From Paenibacillus sp. RC67 (GTDB lineage: Bacteria > Bacillota > Bacilli > Paenibacillales > NBRC-103111): 64,000 nucleotides of DNA. Position numbers and translations under genes: made by a program. The DNA lies in NCBI RefSeq assembly GCF_030020805.1, contig NZ_CP125098.1:7010001-7074000 (forward strand). Reading direction: 5' to 3'. Within the stretch, counting starts at the first letter, position 1. The number at the start of each line of letters is the position of its first letter. The notes beneath the pieces are model-generated. The model made no database searches. It had not been told where the DNA came from and saw nothing but the letters and a program-made list of their open reading frames with translations. This document shows, piece by piece, positions 8,933 through 18,184 of this stretch.

Positions 8933-9177
8933 CCCGGCAAATTTAAAATCTTATCCAAAATCCCTTACTTGAATCCCAATATAGCAGCATCATATTTGTT
9001 TTAAATATTGGCCCGACCAATTTCTATTTTCTTCTCTTTCCAATTACCTCAAAACGGAATTCGCAAAAGAAATATGGAAGCGACCTTCTCTTATATGTTT
9101 TATAGATGCTAATGCAGGAGACGATTTTGCCATTCCTTATTCCTACTCGGGGGAATTCAATTAATTTATACATCCTT
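8933..9177. other. Gene-free stretch between repeat B and the Septu-like genes
   Basis: AT-rich sequence downstream of the HNH gene (minus strand). No gene or clear hairpin terminator was seen. Confidence 0.4.
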
Positions 9178-10047
9178 TCATGGTCTTACTAGTCGCTGAT
9201 ATATATCTCCAGTTAATTTTGCAAGTGGACGCTTGTAAGCATCAGAAGGTTTAAGATAATTTCCAAACAATACTCGTTTCATTTCATCTTCATTTTTGAA
9301 AAGCCGTCCAAAATTTTTTTTGTATTCTTTGAGTTGACTTTTACTGTAAAACTCACACTTTTTTGCAATTTCAAAAACTATATCTTTATGTAAGAGATAC
9401 TGAGATTCTAGACCGAAAACATTAATATTGCGTTTCATCCTATCACTATATTCAAGTTTAACTTCGATATCTTCTTCTTTTAAAAAAAAGATGGCAGAAT
9501 TCGGCACATAATTAACCATAATTTCTTTTTCAAAATTTATTCGTGTATCGTAAGGTGATATTGATATCCTTCGGTTATGTTTTAAAAGATTACAAGCTGG
9601 GCAGGAAGGAATCAAATTATAAAATGACATCGCTAAAAAAGGGTACTTGTCCTTTGAATAAAAGTGATCGAGCTGCGAAGTTCTTTTAATTCCTTGTTCC
9701 CCAAGGTCAACATTGTTTATAAAGTTTCTATTACAATAAGGACAAACGGTAATTCCTAATTTTCTACATAAGGCCACCGCATTATAATAATTGCTCCCTA
9801 TAGATTTATTGGATTTTGCGAATAAATTTTGATAAACGTTTACTAAATAATGGATTTCGCTTGGATAGCTAAATCTTCTGTATTTGTAAACAATCTTCCC
9901 AAGGAAATCCACATTAGCTAAAACAACACTCTTAAGACTGATGTGAAGTCCATTATTTAAAAACCAATTATTTACTTTATTATACATTTTTCGCTTTTTT
10001 AATTGATCTTCAAGCTCTTTGTAGTGTTCAGATGCTATATCCTCCAT
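9178..10047 (-). CDS. ptuB: HNH endonuclease of a Septu-like system
   Basis: A 289-residue nuclease. The HNH/treble-clef core is seen as CPYCNRNF at about residues 98-105, LDHFYSKDKYPFLAMSFYNL at about 130-150 (the His-containing middle strand) and CPACNLLKHNR at about 153-163. The two CxxC pairs would hold the structural zinc, and the DH and N residues form the active site. It follows the ATPase pieces by 19 bases on the same strand. An ABC-type ATPase followed by an HNH nuclease is the Septu (PtuA-PtuB) arrangement. The start ATG at 10047 has only a weak ribosome site. It could belong to another ATPase-HNH family, so the symbol is by analogy. Confidence 0.75.
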   Translation of the reverse strand: MEDIASEHYKELEDQLKKRKMYNKVNNWFLNNGLHISLKSVVLANVDFLGKIVYKYRRFSYPSEIHYLVNVYQNLFAKSNKSIGSNYYNAVALCRKLGITVCPYCNRNFINNVDLGEQGIKRTSQLDHFYSKDKYPFLAMSFYNLIPSCPACNLLKHNRRISISPYDTRINFEKEIMVNYVPNSAIFFLKEEDIEVKLEYSDRMKRNINVFGLESQYLLHKDIVFEIAKKCEFYSKSQLKEYKKNFGRLFKNEDEMKRVLFGNYLKPSDAYKRPLAKLTGDIYQRLVRP

Positions 10048-10066
10048 TTTTTATGAGTAATACCTA

Positions 10067-11191
10067 TCATCGGCTATTCCCTTCTCGTTGGAATTTAATT
10101 TTATCATTAAATAATTCCACTAATTTCTCTCTAATTAGTTCATCCCCGACCAATGAAATAATATATTTAGACTCAACCGTTTCTTCTTCGGATAATGACT
10201 CCTTTTGAACTAATCGGTTAATTACTGAATTTACTTTATCGAGCGCGAATTCACCGATCGTCGCAGTCATAAAAAATTTATCTATTAAAATAGAATGAAT
10301 ATTATTAGCAAAAGTCTGCTCAATTTCTATTTTTTTAATGACACACTTACCAGTCGTTAAATGTTTGTCTAAGGCGATTACATTTTCCTTTGGTAAGTCA
10401 GAAATAACGAAAGGTGAATGAGAAGTAATAATAATTTGGTAACGTTCATACCCTTCTTCTAATCTTTTTAAGAAATTCATTACCTCAGACAGTAGTATCC
10501 TACTCCATTCAGGATGCATTGACTTGTCAGGCTCATCTAATAAAATGATTGCAGTTCTTTTTTCTTCGTATCGATTTAATGTAAGCCCATAGAATAAAGC
10601 CGAAAACAACTTAATAAAAGCCTGTTCACCATCACTCATGGGGCCAATCGAAATGACTAAAGCATTATTGAGATAATTAACTTCAGGACTTTGACATTCA
10701 TCGATAAAATTCAGGAAATCTATAACTTGCTTATCTTCAAGAATGTTGATCGGGATATTAATTTGTGTTTTATCGTCAAAAAATTCTGCATTTAAGTTTA
10801 ATAGATAAGAACAAGCTAAAGAAAATGACTCAAAGAATTTGTCATGATTAGTTACATCCGTATATTTCTTTATTTCATCTGAGATAATCTTTTGAACCTT
10901 TAAATAATATTCGACTTCAGTAATGTTAATTAGATCAGATTCATTTATCAGCTTTTTATAATTACTATTACTAATTATCGTTTTCTCTTTTTCAAATTGC
11001 TTTAAGGAAGCGTAACTGTAATATATGTACTGTTCCATAAAATTAAGAATAAATTGATGCTTCAATTCCTCTTTTGTGTAAATCCTCGATACACGATCTA
11101 ATATTTTTGTAAATTTTTCATTCTCTATTTTTAAATCAATGTCTATATATTCATCATTGTAATCTATACTATAATTAACTCTTACGTACAC
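10067..11191 (-). CDS. ptuA: Septu-like ATPase, C-terminal part (frameshifted)
   Basis: The C-terminal half of an ABC/SMC-like ATPase: a signature-like SDGEQAFIKLFSAL at about residues 184-197, Walker B IILLDEPDKSMHPEW at about 215-229, and the H-loop IITSHSPFVIS at about 255-265. The Walker A half is in the upstream frame at 11182-11901. Removing one GT from the GTGTGT at 11188-11193 joins them smoothly as LTKVYVRVNYS. The joined protein is about 610 residues, matching PtuA-type ATPases. The apparent GTG start here lies inside the coding sequence and has no ribosome site of its own, so separate translation is doubtful. Confidence 0.75.
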   Translation of the reverse strand: MYVRVNYSIDYNDEYIDIDLKIENEKFTKILDRVSRIYTKEELKHQFILNFMEQYIYYSYASLKQFEKEKTIISNSNYKKLINESDLINITEVEYYLKVQKIISDEIKKYTDVTNHDKFFESFSLACSYLLNLNAEFFDDKTQINIPINILEDKQVIDFLNFIDECQSPEVNYLNNALVISIGPMSDGEQAFIKLFSALFYGLTLNRYEEKRTAIILLDEPDKSMHPEWSRILLSEVMNFLKRLEEGYERYQIIITSHSPFVISDLPKENVIALDKHLTTGKCVIKKIEIEQTFANNIHSILIDKFFMTATIGEFALDKVNSVINRLVQKESLSEEETVESKYIISLVGDELIREKLVELFNDKIKFQREGNSR

Positions 11192-11901
11192 ACTTTCGTT
11201 AAGATTAAATAGATGTTTTGAATTTTTTTAAATGTTGAGTTATTAAAATAAGTGATTAATTTATACATCGACAATTTATTAATGTCATTATGATCAATTT
11301 TCGCTCTATTGAATAGAGCGGAATCTGCATTTCTTTCAACACTATTTTTCGAATAGTTTATACCAAAATTACTATTATGATCAAAGTCTTTTATATAATA
11401 AATATGGTCATTACGATGATACTGTTCTTTAAACTGAAGGAAACTAATAAATTCAAATTTATTTTTCTTAGGAAGCTTTCTGATTAGTAGACTATATGGC
11501 TCTGTTACATAATTTAAAGAATTTAGAGAACTACCGACAGTCGGATTATTCACGATGTTCGGCTCAATTAATTCAAAACCTCTACCTTCAATAGCATAAA
11601 TATCATCACTCATGTGATATAAAATAAAATATTTTGCATTAAATGCCATTTTTCTTTCTTTATAATTAAAACCGAGTAGGTCCATGAGATTTGTTTTGCC
11701 TGCCCCATTTTTTCCGATAATAGCATGGACATTTTCGATTTTTTCTTCGAATAATAAATTATTAATAGTTAAATTTCTAATTACTAGCTCCCTGTAACCC
11801 TTGTTATTATTATTAAATTTCACATCAAAATTTGATGATAATTTAAATCCTGTATTTTCAATGTTACGATAATCTGATACCCATAAATAAATCAACTCCA
11901 T
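11182..11901 (-). CDS. ptuA: Septu-like ATPase, N-terminal part with Walker A (frameshifted)
   Basis: The first 239 residues of the ATPase, starting at ATG 11901 with AGGAG eight to ten bases upstream. It opens with the MELIYLWVSDYRNIENTGF strand order typical of ABC-like defence ATPases. The Walker A loop IIGKNGAGKT is at about residues 61-70. The frame ends at a TAA soon after ILTKV, where a two-base GT expansion shifts it. The base composition is very AT-rich, unlike the cys genes and the McrBC region, which points to separate acquisition. Confidence 0.75.
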   Translation of the reverse strand: MELIYLWVSDYRNIENTGFKLSSNFDVKFNNNNKGYRELVIRNLTINNLLFEEKIENVHAIIGKNGAGKTNLMDLLGFNYKERKMAFNAKYFILYHMSDDIYAIEGRGFELIEPNIVNNPTVGSSLNSLNYVTEPYSLLIRKLPKKNKFEFISFLQFKEQYHRNDHIYYIKDFDHNSNFGINYSKNSVERNADSALFNRAKIDHNDINKLSMYKLITYFNNSTFKKIQNIYLILTKVCT

Positions 11902-11954
11902 ACATATTATCTCCTTAATTAAAGATAATTTTCTCGATCTGTATCTCCTTACTA

Positions 11955-12570
11955 GGGTCTGTATGCAAACCTATTTGAGCCATAAACGAATGGAAAGCAG
12001 CGTCAAAAAAGCTATGAACATGTTCGCTGTTTTTTCATAGCGAGTGGCCAGACGTCGATATTTTTTTACTTTATTGAAAATGCATTCAATTAAATGGTGC
12101 TCTTTATACGTTTCAGAATCTAACAGGCGCTTTACCCGCAGATTGCGTTTGCTTGGGATAACCGCAGTGATTGCTCGGCTTTGTAGATGCTCCAGAATGG
12201 CATTGGTATCGTAGGCACGATCAGCCAACACTTCGCTCGGATAGTAGTCCAGTTCTTGAAGAAAGCGATAGCCGGTGACAGAATCGTGGTCTTGTCCTGA
12301 CGTCAATTCGAAACGTAGTGATAGCCGAGCGCGTCCACCATCGCATGAATTTTGGTGATTAATCCTCCACGCGAACTCGGATGGCTTGCCGGTCTGCCCC
12401 CTTTTGCGTCCAACCTCTTTTTTCCATTTCGGAAGCTGGTTGGGGTGAACTTCCAGCTCAGATGCCAACTTAGGGATTTTTCTTCCTTGAAAATTTCCAG
12501 TACCGCTTTTACTTTAAAGTCACTTGTATATGATTTTCGCATATTTTCATCATACACCTTCACACCTTAA
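11955..12570 (-). mobile_element. Chimeric insertion-sequence remnant (IS3 orfA start joined to IS5-type transposase)
   Basis: The right part encodes the helix-turn-helix start of an IS3 orfA (MRKSYTSDFKVKAVLEIF, then LASELEVHPNQLPKWKKE in another frame). The left part encodes an IS5/IS427-type transposase (SRGGLITKIHAMVDALGY, then FELTSGQDHDSVTGYRF and the C-terminal FNKVKKYRRLATRYEK). GGGTCTGTATGCAAA at about 11955 may be the surviving IS5 terminal repeat; no right-hand partner was found. Confidence 0.7.
11971..12563 (-). pseudogene. Broken transposase gene of the chimeric IS remnant
   Basis: At least two frame changes are needed to read through: one inside the IS3-derived HTH part (near 12475) and one near 12310, where VDALGY continues as RFELTSGQDHDS in another frame. 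The DDE core of the IS5 part keeps the second acidic motif (SEVLADRAYDT) and the last (YEKTANMFIAFL region), but the first DDE strand is lost with the 5' end. It is not expected to make active transposase. Confidence 0.7.
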
Positions 12571-12646
12571 ATTTCGTCATTTTTTTGTCAAGTTTTCTTT
12601 AGCCATTTTAAGATAGCATTGGCATTTTCGAGTACATCAACAAAAA

Positions 12647-13432
12647 TCATGAGAGCCAATAGGTATCTTCAAATAATTCAACTATATTCTCAATAGGCTC
12701 TTGAAGTTGTTGCTTATATTCATCGCTTTGACTATACATCATTTCATAATATTTTCGCTCGATCATGTCATGAATATCGATATCTTCACTTAAAATGGTG
12801 TCTATATCAAAATCCTCAGCAGTAATCGAATTTATTCCCCGTTTGTCTAACTTAGCATTCATTATCTCTGTAATCTGGTCGTGAATATCATCTACAATGC
12901 CTTGAAGAACAAAATTTGTCATTTCATAAACATCCTCATATTCTTCAAGCTCATCATAGTTGTCCTCAATTTCAGATGTAATTTTGGATAGAATATCTTC
13001 TTGGACATCCCAAATGACTTCTGATGTAATTCTTTCAATTATGCTTGATTGTACTATTGGGAATCTATAAAAGGCTTCTTTCGAAGATGCATAATATCTT
13101 TCTTGAATATCAACAAGGATATCCCAAAAAACATCGCACCTAGCGATGGAATCCATAATGACTTTTAAATACTTTTCATCTGCCAGAATCTCATTTAAAT
13201 CATATTCGTTATCACTTTTTATCAATTCTGCAAAAACAATTGGAAATTCATATGCAAAATAGAGCCTTGAATTTGCTTCAATACTGTCATACTGTGTTGC
13301 AAATATTTCGCGAACGAAATGTTGAATATTTGATTTGTGTATACCGCAGGCAACCAAATCAGATTCATTAAGGTGTATTAACAATATTTTTAACACATAT
13401 AAATACGGTGGAGGTGCAAACATAAATTCCAT
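12647..13432 (-). CDS. nSTAND NTPase gene, C-terminal part (out of frame)
   Basis: A 261-residue acidic, helical segment without recognisable catalytic motifs. It is the continuation of the gene at 13449-15428. Adding one A to the A7 run (plus-strand T7 at 13507-13513) lets the upstream protein continue as PKKNLLITQIKDGIFKRL and on through FSNMEFMFAPPPYLY into this frame. In STAND proteins this position is the C-terminal sensor or repeat region, so it probably carries the trigger-recognition surface. Confidence 0.65.
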   Translation of the reverse strand: MEFMFAPPPYLYVLKILLIHLNESDLVACGIHKSNIQHFVREIFATQYDSIEANSRLYFAYEFPIVFAELIKSDNEYDLNEILADEKYLKVIMDSIARCDVFWDILVDIQERYYASSKEAFYRFPIVQSSIIERITSEVIWDVQEDILSKITSEIEDNYDELEEYEDVYEMTNFVLQGIVDDIHDQITEIMNAKLDKRGINSITAEDFDIDTILSEDIDIHDMIERKYYEMMYSQSDEYKQQLQEPIENIVELFEDTYWLS

Positions 13433-13448
13433 ATTTGAAAATACTTGC

Positions 13449-15428
13449 TTAGAAAAAGTAGTGAGTCGTTTGAAAATTCCATCTTTTATTTGTGTTATAA
13501 GAAGATTTTTTTGGCACCTTACAGGTTATTAATCGCTCTATTTGTTCGTAATACATTGAGTGATTTATTATTGCTTCCATTTCATCACTGTTCTCCGATA
13601 AATGGTTTAATAAGAAATCATTTATTGACGGGTTTAGGACACCAACTCGCTGTTCACCATGAAACACCTCGAGCTTAACGAGCGATTCCGTTAATCGATT
13701 AATAGAATTATTGAAATAGTTTATTGTTGTATCAGACTTTTCATCTTTTATTCTTTTCTCAAAACATTCCTTCAAGATTTCAATGGGCACATTTGTATTT
13801 GTTAAAGAAAAAAGAGTATTCAATAAAATACGATCCAGTTTTTCTAATCCTTCATATTCTTCTTTCCAAATTTGTGACGGATTTGCTAAGGTTTCAAATA
13901 TTTCGCCTACATAGTTTTGAGGATTAGTTTTCGTAACAAAGGGTTTACAGGTTATATACTCCATAATTCGTGGAATAAAATTCTCGTGGATTACAATTTT
14001 ACCATATATTCTATCTTGTATCACAGCTTGATAGTGTTCACTTAATAGAATTCCTTTTTCAAAAGCTCGCTTTAAATGGCAATGTAGAATATAAGCCTTT
14101 TCCACAAAAGTTAAATCTGCCATCTGTATTTCACATATATCGTTTAAACTACTAGTAACCTCAGAGTTAATTTTGGTATTTTGAAGGGCTTCTTGATATA
14201 TTACACCTCTAGTATTAATAAGTAATTTTATATGATCGTATGCTCTTAAAAACCTAAACAAATCACTCAACTCACTAGAATCTATATTTTTATATTCTGT
14301 AATGGATTGTCCTAAAAAATCATTAAGTATTATTAGCGTTTTTTCTTGAGGTAGTTGTTCCCTTAAAAAGTTTTTTGCATTTCCTATATTCAATTTCTCA
14401 GAACGCAGAATTTTAAATCCATTGGTCTTATAGTCATAAGCTATCTTTTCTGATGTAATTGTTTTGCCAATTCCGGGTTGCCCTATAAGTATAACTATGT
14501 TATCTTGTTTTAAGGCTTCTAAAGCACGAGTATAATAGCTTGTTTTGACAAAAAAAGCATTAACATTTTTATCTAGTATATCAGTGAAAAATTTATCGCT
14601 CTCATTTTTACTCGATAAATTAATGGGCTTTGCAGATGCAACACTGTTGCCTATTTCAAGAAATTTTGCTCTTACTGTATCTGCATTAATCATTCGATGA
14701 ATAGGTTCTTTGGATGCTTGCCGTTTTTCAAGTTCTTTATCCAGCGCATCGATAATATACTGTTCTTTTCCAGAAACTGTTATAGTGTTATACAAACGAC
14801 ATCTTTGAATTTTTAACAGCAAGGTAGCTTCAAGCTGATTCTCATCTTCCTGGTCAAACTTCCAATCAATCTGTTCAAGGAACTGGATCCACATCTCATC
14901 TGTGTACTGTTCAATTACATCTAAAAAGCCGGTCTCATTTTTTCCTGCATATTGATTTTTATAATCTTCTAACACAACGCATTTAAGATAAGGAAGAACC
15001 GTTGGATAATCTTTATCTATTAATAAATTTATTAGTTTTTCTTCTGGCAGTTCTAATTTGTTTCTTTTTAATAAATCAGTAGTACGCTCATTCGTAATTC
15101 CAGTATTCGTGTAAAAACCATAACGAATATGTTTACCAAAACGTAAAGAACAATCCAAAAAGCTCACTAAACTATTCTTTACTTCATCAGAGTTTAATGA
15201 AAAGCATTTGGATTCATAACTCTTGTCACTCTCTATGTATTCCGAATTTTCGCCATAGCCATCTTCTTTGTTCAGATAGATGTCTTCAATATGCTCACAT
15301 GCTACAAGCACAGATATATTGGGGGATTTTTCAAGCTCATCAAATATTAACTGGATAGCTCTAAGACGTTGCAGCCTTTCTCCCTTGCTTTGTTCACCCA
15401 CTGCCCGACTGATAATACTTCTCTCCAT
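13449..15428 (-). CDS. nSTAND-type NTPase with N-terminal nuclease-like domain (frameshifted)
   Basis: A large STAND-like defence protein. The N-terminal 200 residues include an E-x-K-like strand (SYESKCFSL) in a context resembling DUF4297/Cap4-type PD-(D/E)xK nucleases; this is an inference. A P-loop module follows, with Walker A LIGQPGIGKT at about 313-322 and a Walker B-like IILNDFLGQ at about 364-372. Related nSTAND3 proteins usually have DDFLGQ, so the first Asp is Asn here. A winged-helix region and the start of a helical C-terminus come next. The frame breaks in an A7 run at about 13510; the rest is 12647-13432, giving about 920 residues in all. It is a likely abortive-infection protein of the Avs-like type. 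Confidence 0.7.
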   Translation of the reverse strand: MERSIISRAVGEQSKGERLQRLRAIQLIFDELEKSPNISVLVACEHIEDIYLNKEDGYGENSEYIESDKSYESKCFSLNSDEVKNSLVSFLDCSLRFGKHIRYGFYTNTGITNERTTDLLKRNKLELPEEKLINLLIDKDYPTVLPYLKCVVLEDYKNQYAGKNETGFLDVIEQYTDEMWIQFLEQIDWKFDQEDENQLEATLLLKIQRCRLYNTITVSGKEQYIIDALDKELEKRQASKEPIHRMINADTVRAKFLEIGNSVASAKPINLSSKNESDKFFTDILDKNVNAFFVKTSYYTRALEALKQDNIVILIGQPGIGKTITSEKIAYDYKTNGFKILRSEKLNIGNAKNFLREQLPQEKTLIILNDFLGQSITEYKNIDSSELSDLFRFLRAYDHIKLLINTRGVIYQEALQNTKINSEVTSSLNDICEIQMADLTFVEKAYILHCHLKRAFEKGILLSEHYQAVIQDRIYGKIVIHENFIPRIMEYITCKPFVTKTNPQNYVGEIFETLANPSQIWKEEYEGLEKLDRILLNTLFSLTNTNVPIEILKECFEKRIKDEKSDTTINYFNNSINRLTESLVKLEVFHGEQRVGVLNPSINDFLLNHLSENSDEMEAIINHSMYYEQIERLITCKVPKKSSYNTNKRWNFQTTHYFF

Positions 15429-15979
15429 AGGCTTCCATCCTTATTTATTGAATCTTATGCACTATGGCATTTCGACAGCATCCCACATTATTCCTTTTTA
15501 TCATTCGTATTTTGGGCTATAAGGAGGGAATATCCTAAATAGGGAATATGGGTTCTTATTTTAACATGTTGAGATTAACATATCTACAAAAGATGATTTT
15601 AAACATATCTCCTTGAATTAATTGGTCAACATCAAAAAAACACTCGTTATGTCAACATTCGACCGAGTGTTTAATATGAATATGTTTTGTCGTAATGCTT
15701 TAATATATAGATGTGTTGCTTTATTATTAACGAACTTAAAGTTATTGAAATATTAAGTATTTTCTAACAAAAAGGATTGTAGTAGAATTTAAACGAACAC
15801 TTCCATATAATTTATTCTAATCCGAAATCACCTGTAACACACCGTCAAATGAATCTGATTATCTACCCGATTATAACAATCCTCTCAAAACCTTATTTTT
15901 CTCTTCCGACAAACCACGGAGCTCCATAACTCTCTGTATTTATACCGCCATCTACATCGACTTATTTGGGATCACTATT
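15429..15979. other. Gene-free stretch right of the nSTAND gene
   Basis: AT-rich. It must hold the nSTAND promoter, but no clear promoter was identified. It contains a terminator-like hairpin at 15638-15672 and no convincing ORF. Confidence 0.4.
15638..15672 (-). terminator. Terminator hairpin, minus strand
   Basis: AAACACTCG and CGAGTGTTT pair across a 17-base loop, and on the minus strand the hairpin runs into seven T. It would stop transcription arriving from the right, although the gene it served now seems lost. Confidence 0.6.
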
Positions 15980-16440
15980 TTCGTAGCAGCGTTTGTTGAA
16001 GAATGCGCGATAAATATGCCGTAAAACATCTGGGTTATAAGACATTGTATACATACGGGTCGTCACACCCGGCGAAATCATAACAATGAATCTAAAAATT
16101 CGTATCCTGCCTGCTTTCCAACACATGCAGTTAGAGGATATTAAGTCCCTTAATATTATAAATTTTCTTGATAAACTTGAAAAAGAAGGCAGCCGCGGAG
16201 ATAAAAAAATGGAGGGTTAGCCTCTGGAACGATCGAGATTAATCACCGTATCTTAAAAAACATTCTGGAGAATCATCAAACGAAATCCGGTTAGTGACGT
16301 GCAGAAACCAAAAGTCGATTCAAAGGAGATTATCCCATATGATGAAGCAGAAGTTGAACAAATGCTTCGAGCACTGCAACGTGAACCTTATCACTGGAGG
16401 ATAATGATTACTTTAGCTCTTACAACTGGGTTACGACGGA
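15980..16440 (+). pseudogene. Tyrosine recombinase (phage-type integrase) remnant
   Basis: Three plus-strand frames together read as the first half of a phage-type integrase: KYAVKHLGYKTLYTYGS, then ILPAFQHMQLEDIKSLNII (N-terminal core-binding domain), then TIEINHRILKNIL, and RNPVSDVQKPKVDSKEIIPY followed by MITLALTTGLRRS, the start of the catalytic domain. That last segment carries the first catalytic Arg. The gene ends abruptly at about 16440, where minus-strand AAA sequence begins, so the HxxR and Tyr motifs are lost. It marks an old integrated element. Confidence 0.75.
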
Positions 16441-16677
16441 GTGGTCATTACAATTTTATTAGCCCCACGGACATTAGTGGCAGTACCTTCATCCAGAAAT
16501 GAAAAAAATTCCTCTACCGTAATTTTCTTTATATCATTCAACAAATAGTTCAAGGCCGATAAAATTGAACTCTTGCCGACATTATTCTCACCTATCAGAA
16601 AGGTGGCGTCCGAAAAAAACACCTCTGTATCCAGATGCCTACGAAAACCTTCGATTTTCAAGCTATAAAGTTGCATA
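16440..16677 (-). pseudogene. AAA ATPase N-terminal fragment
   Basis: From ATG 16677 the peptide begins MQLYSLKIEGFRRHLDTE and has a Walker A loop LIGENNVGKSSIL at about residues 26-38, like the start of OLD/ABC-type defence ATPases. It is cut off after about 80 residues at the junction with the integrase remnant. No Walker B or nuclease domain remains nearby. Confidence 0.65.
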
Positions 16678-16861
16678 TGTAAACTCACCCATTCCTCTAA
16701 TTTAATATCTAGAAGAGTTCGACAAATGGTTACATTTTCCTGCAAAATAAAAAGATGAGCGACAATTGCAGTATTTCTCTCTATCACTCATTTTCATTTC
16801 ATATCAATATTGCCAGTGTCATCAACGATGAACAAATCTGCGCCGACTCCATCACGGGATT

Positions 16862-18166
16862 TTAGGTTGTTAATTCGCGAAGAATGTCATCGTAATAATG
16901 CTCAATTAACTTCTCTTGAAAGGCGGACTTCCGATATTCAAGCATAACTTGAATCAGTGCTTGAAGTTGCGGTTCTTTATTGTTGGTTAACATCTTTTCA
17001 GAATCAAACATTTCATCAGATAAACTTAGCAGATAACTTTCTTTATCGAACCTCCATGGCTTAACTTTAGATTTTAAGCGCTTTACAAGACTTTCCGCGA
17101 TAGATAAGCCTTGTGGGTCGTGGTCGCCAGCATAAAAAATAATATTGTTACTTTCTGCTATTTTATCGAGCAGCAGGAGTGCGGATAATTTCATTCGTCC
17201 ATGAGTACACAGGATACTTGGTGTAAACGGCTTGTCTTGAAATTCTTCGATTATGCTTGAATACAACGATGAGTTCTCAACAACGAATACCTTTTGCTTA
17301 TATGCCTCTACTCTCTTTATACGAAATACATCACGTAAAGGTAAATTACATATCGTCTTTTCTTCAATTGCGCCCTCAAGCACCTTAAATGAATCTTCAT
17401 TATCTTTGAATCCACGAATACCGAAGCAAGAAACAAAGTTAAGCACATCATCTCGCCATATCCTGTGTGCGCTAAGGATCTCCGTGACTTCTTCTGCATT
17501 AGGATTAGTTCTGTATACCCAACCATCCCTTTCGAGCAGTAATTGTAAAAAAGAAATGAAGAGACGCCCGGCATCTGTTTTAACATCAAAGAAATGCGGA
17601 TTATCGGTTACATCCGCTGCGAAAAGCGCAAGTCTTTTGGGTTGTTGAAGTGGAAGTTTATTTACTGCATTTAAGGAAGCACCTAAAACGGTTCTAAGTG
17701 CCTTTGTATCTTGTTGATAAAGTGCATGCACTTGAAGTGTGCCTGGAGACTTCTCGCTAATTTTCGCCATGATAAAGTCGGCATTGGAACCAGGATGCGC
17801 GTGATGTAGTTCAATGAAGAAACGTTCTTTCTCCTGTTCAAAAGCCAATTGTTTTTCTTTGTTCGTGACGATTTTTTTGCCGGTATACGCCTCTAATAGC
17901 GTTAAGAGCTTGACGCCTGAAAATTTTGTTCCTTGGAGCTTTTCTTCAAAAAGAAGTAAGGGGACAGATAGCTTGTCCCCGTTTCTCTTAAGTTTGTCTC
18001 CGATTATGCCTCGGATGGTGATAAACTCTTCATCCGTAACGTGTTCCAGGATGGCGTTGCCGCCAATGCGTTCTAAGCCTTTGTACCGTTTTTCAAACTC
18101 AACGAAAAGACGGTCAAAGCCCTTCTTCTCTTTGAAATATCTCGCAGCCTCGTTGGCTATGTTCAT
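16862..18166 (-). CDS. jetD: Wadjet JetD (TOPRIM-type nuclease subunit)
   Basis: A 434-residue protein of the TIGR02679/DUF2399 type, the nuclease of Wadjet, which cleaves plasmid DNA engaged by the JetABC loop-extruding complex. The C-terminal third has the TOPRIM-like signature: VVENSSLYSSI, then ILCTHGRMKLSALLLL, then IIFYAGDHDPQGLSIAESL at about residues 335-353 with the acidic D-x-D pair. The order of genes jetA-B-C-D with short gaps is that of type II Wadjet. It begins 18 bases after the jetC stop. No frame problem was seen. Confidence 0.85.
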   Translation of the reverse strand: MNIANEAARYFKEKKGFDRLFVEFEKRYKGLERIGGNAILEHVTDEEFITIRGIIGDKLKRNGDKLSVPLLLFEEKLQGTKFSGVKLLTLLEAYTGKKIVTNKEKQLAFEQEKERFFIELHHAHPGSNADFIMAKISEKSPGTLQVHALYQQDTKALRTVLGASLNAVNKLPLQQPKRLALFAADVTDNPHFFDVKTDAGRLFISFLQLLLERDGWVYRTNPNAEEVTEILSAHRIWRDDVLNFVSCFGIRGFKDNEDSFKVLEGAIEEKTICNLPLRDVFRIKRVEAYKQKVFVVENSSLYSSIIEEFQDKPFTPSILCTHGRMKLSALLLLDKIAESNNIIFYAGDHDPQGLSIAESLVKRLKSKVKPWRFDKESYLLSLSDEMFDSEKMLTNNKEPQLQALIQVMLEYRKSAFQEKLIEHYYDDILRELTT

Positions 18167-18184
18167 GACATGTTCCCCACTTAG

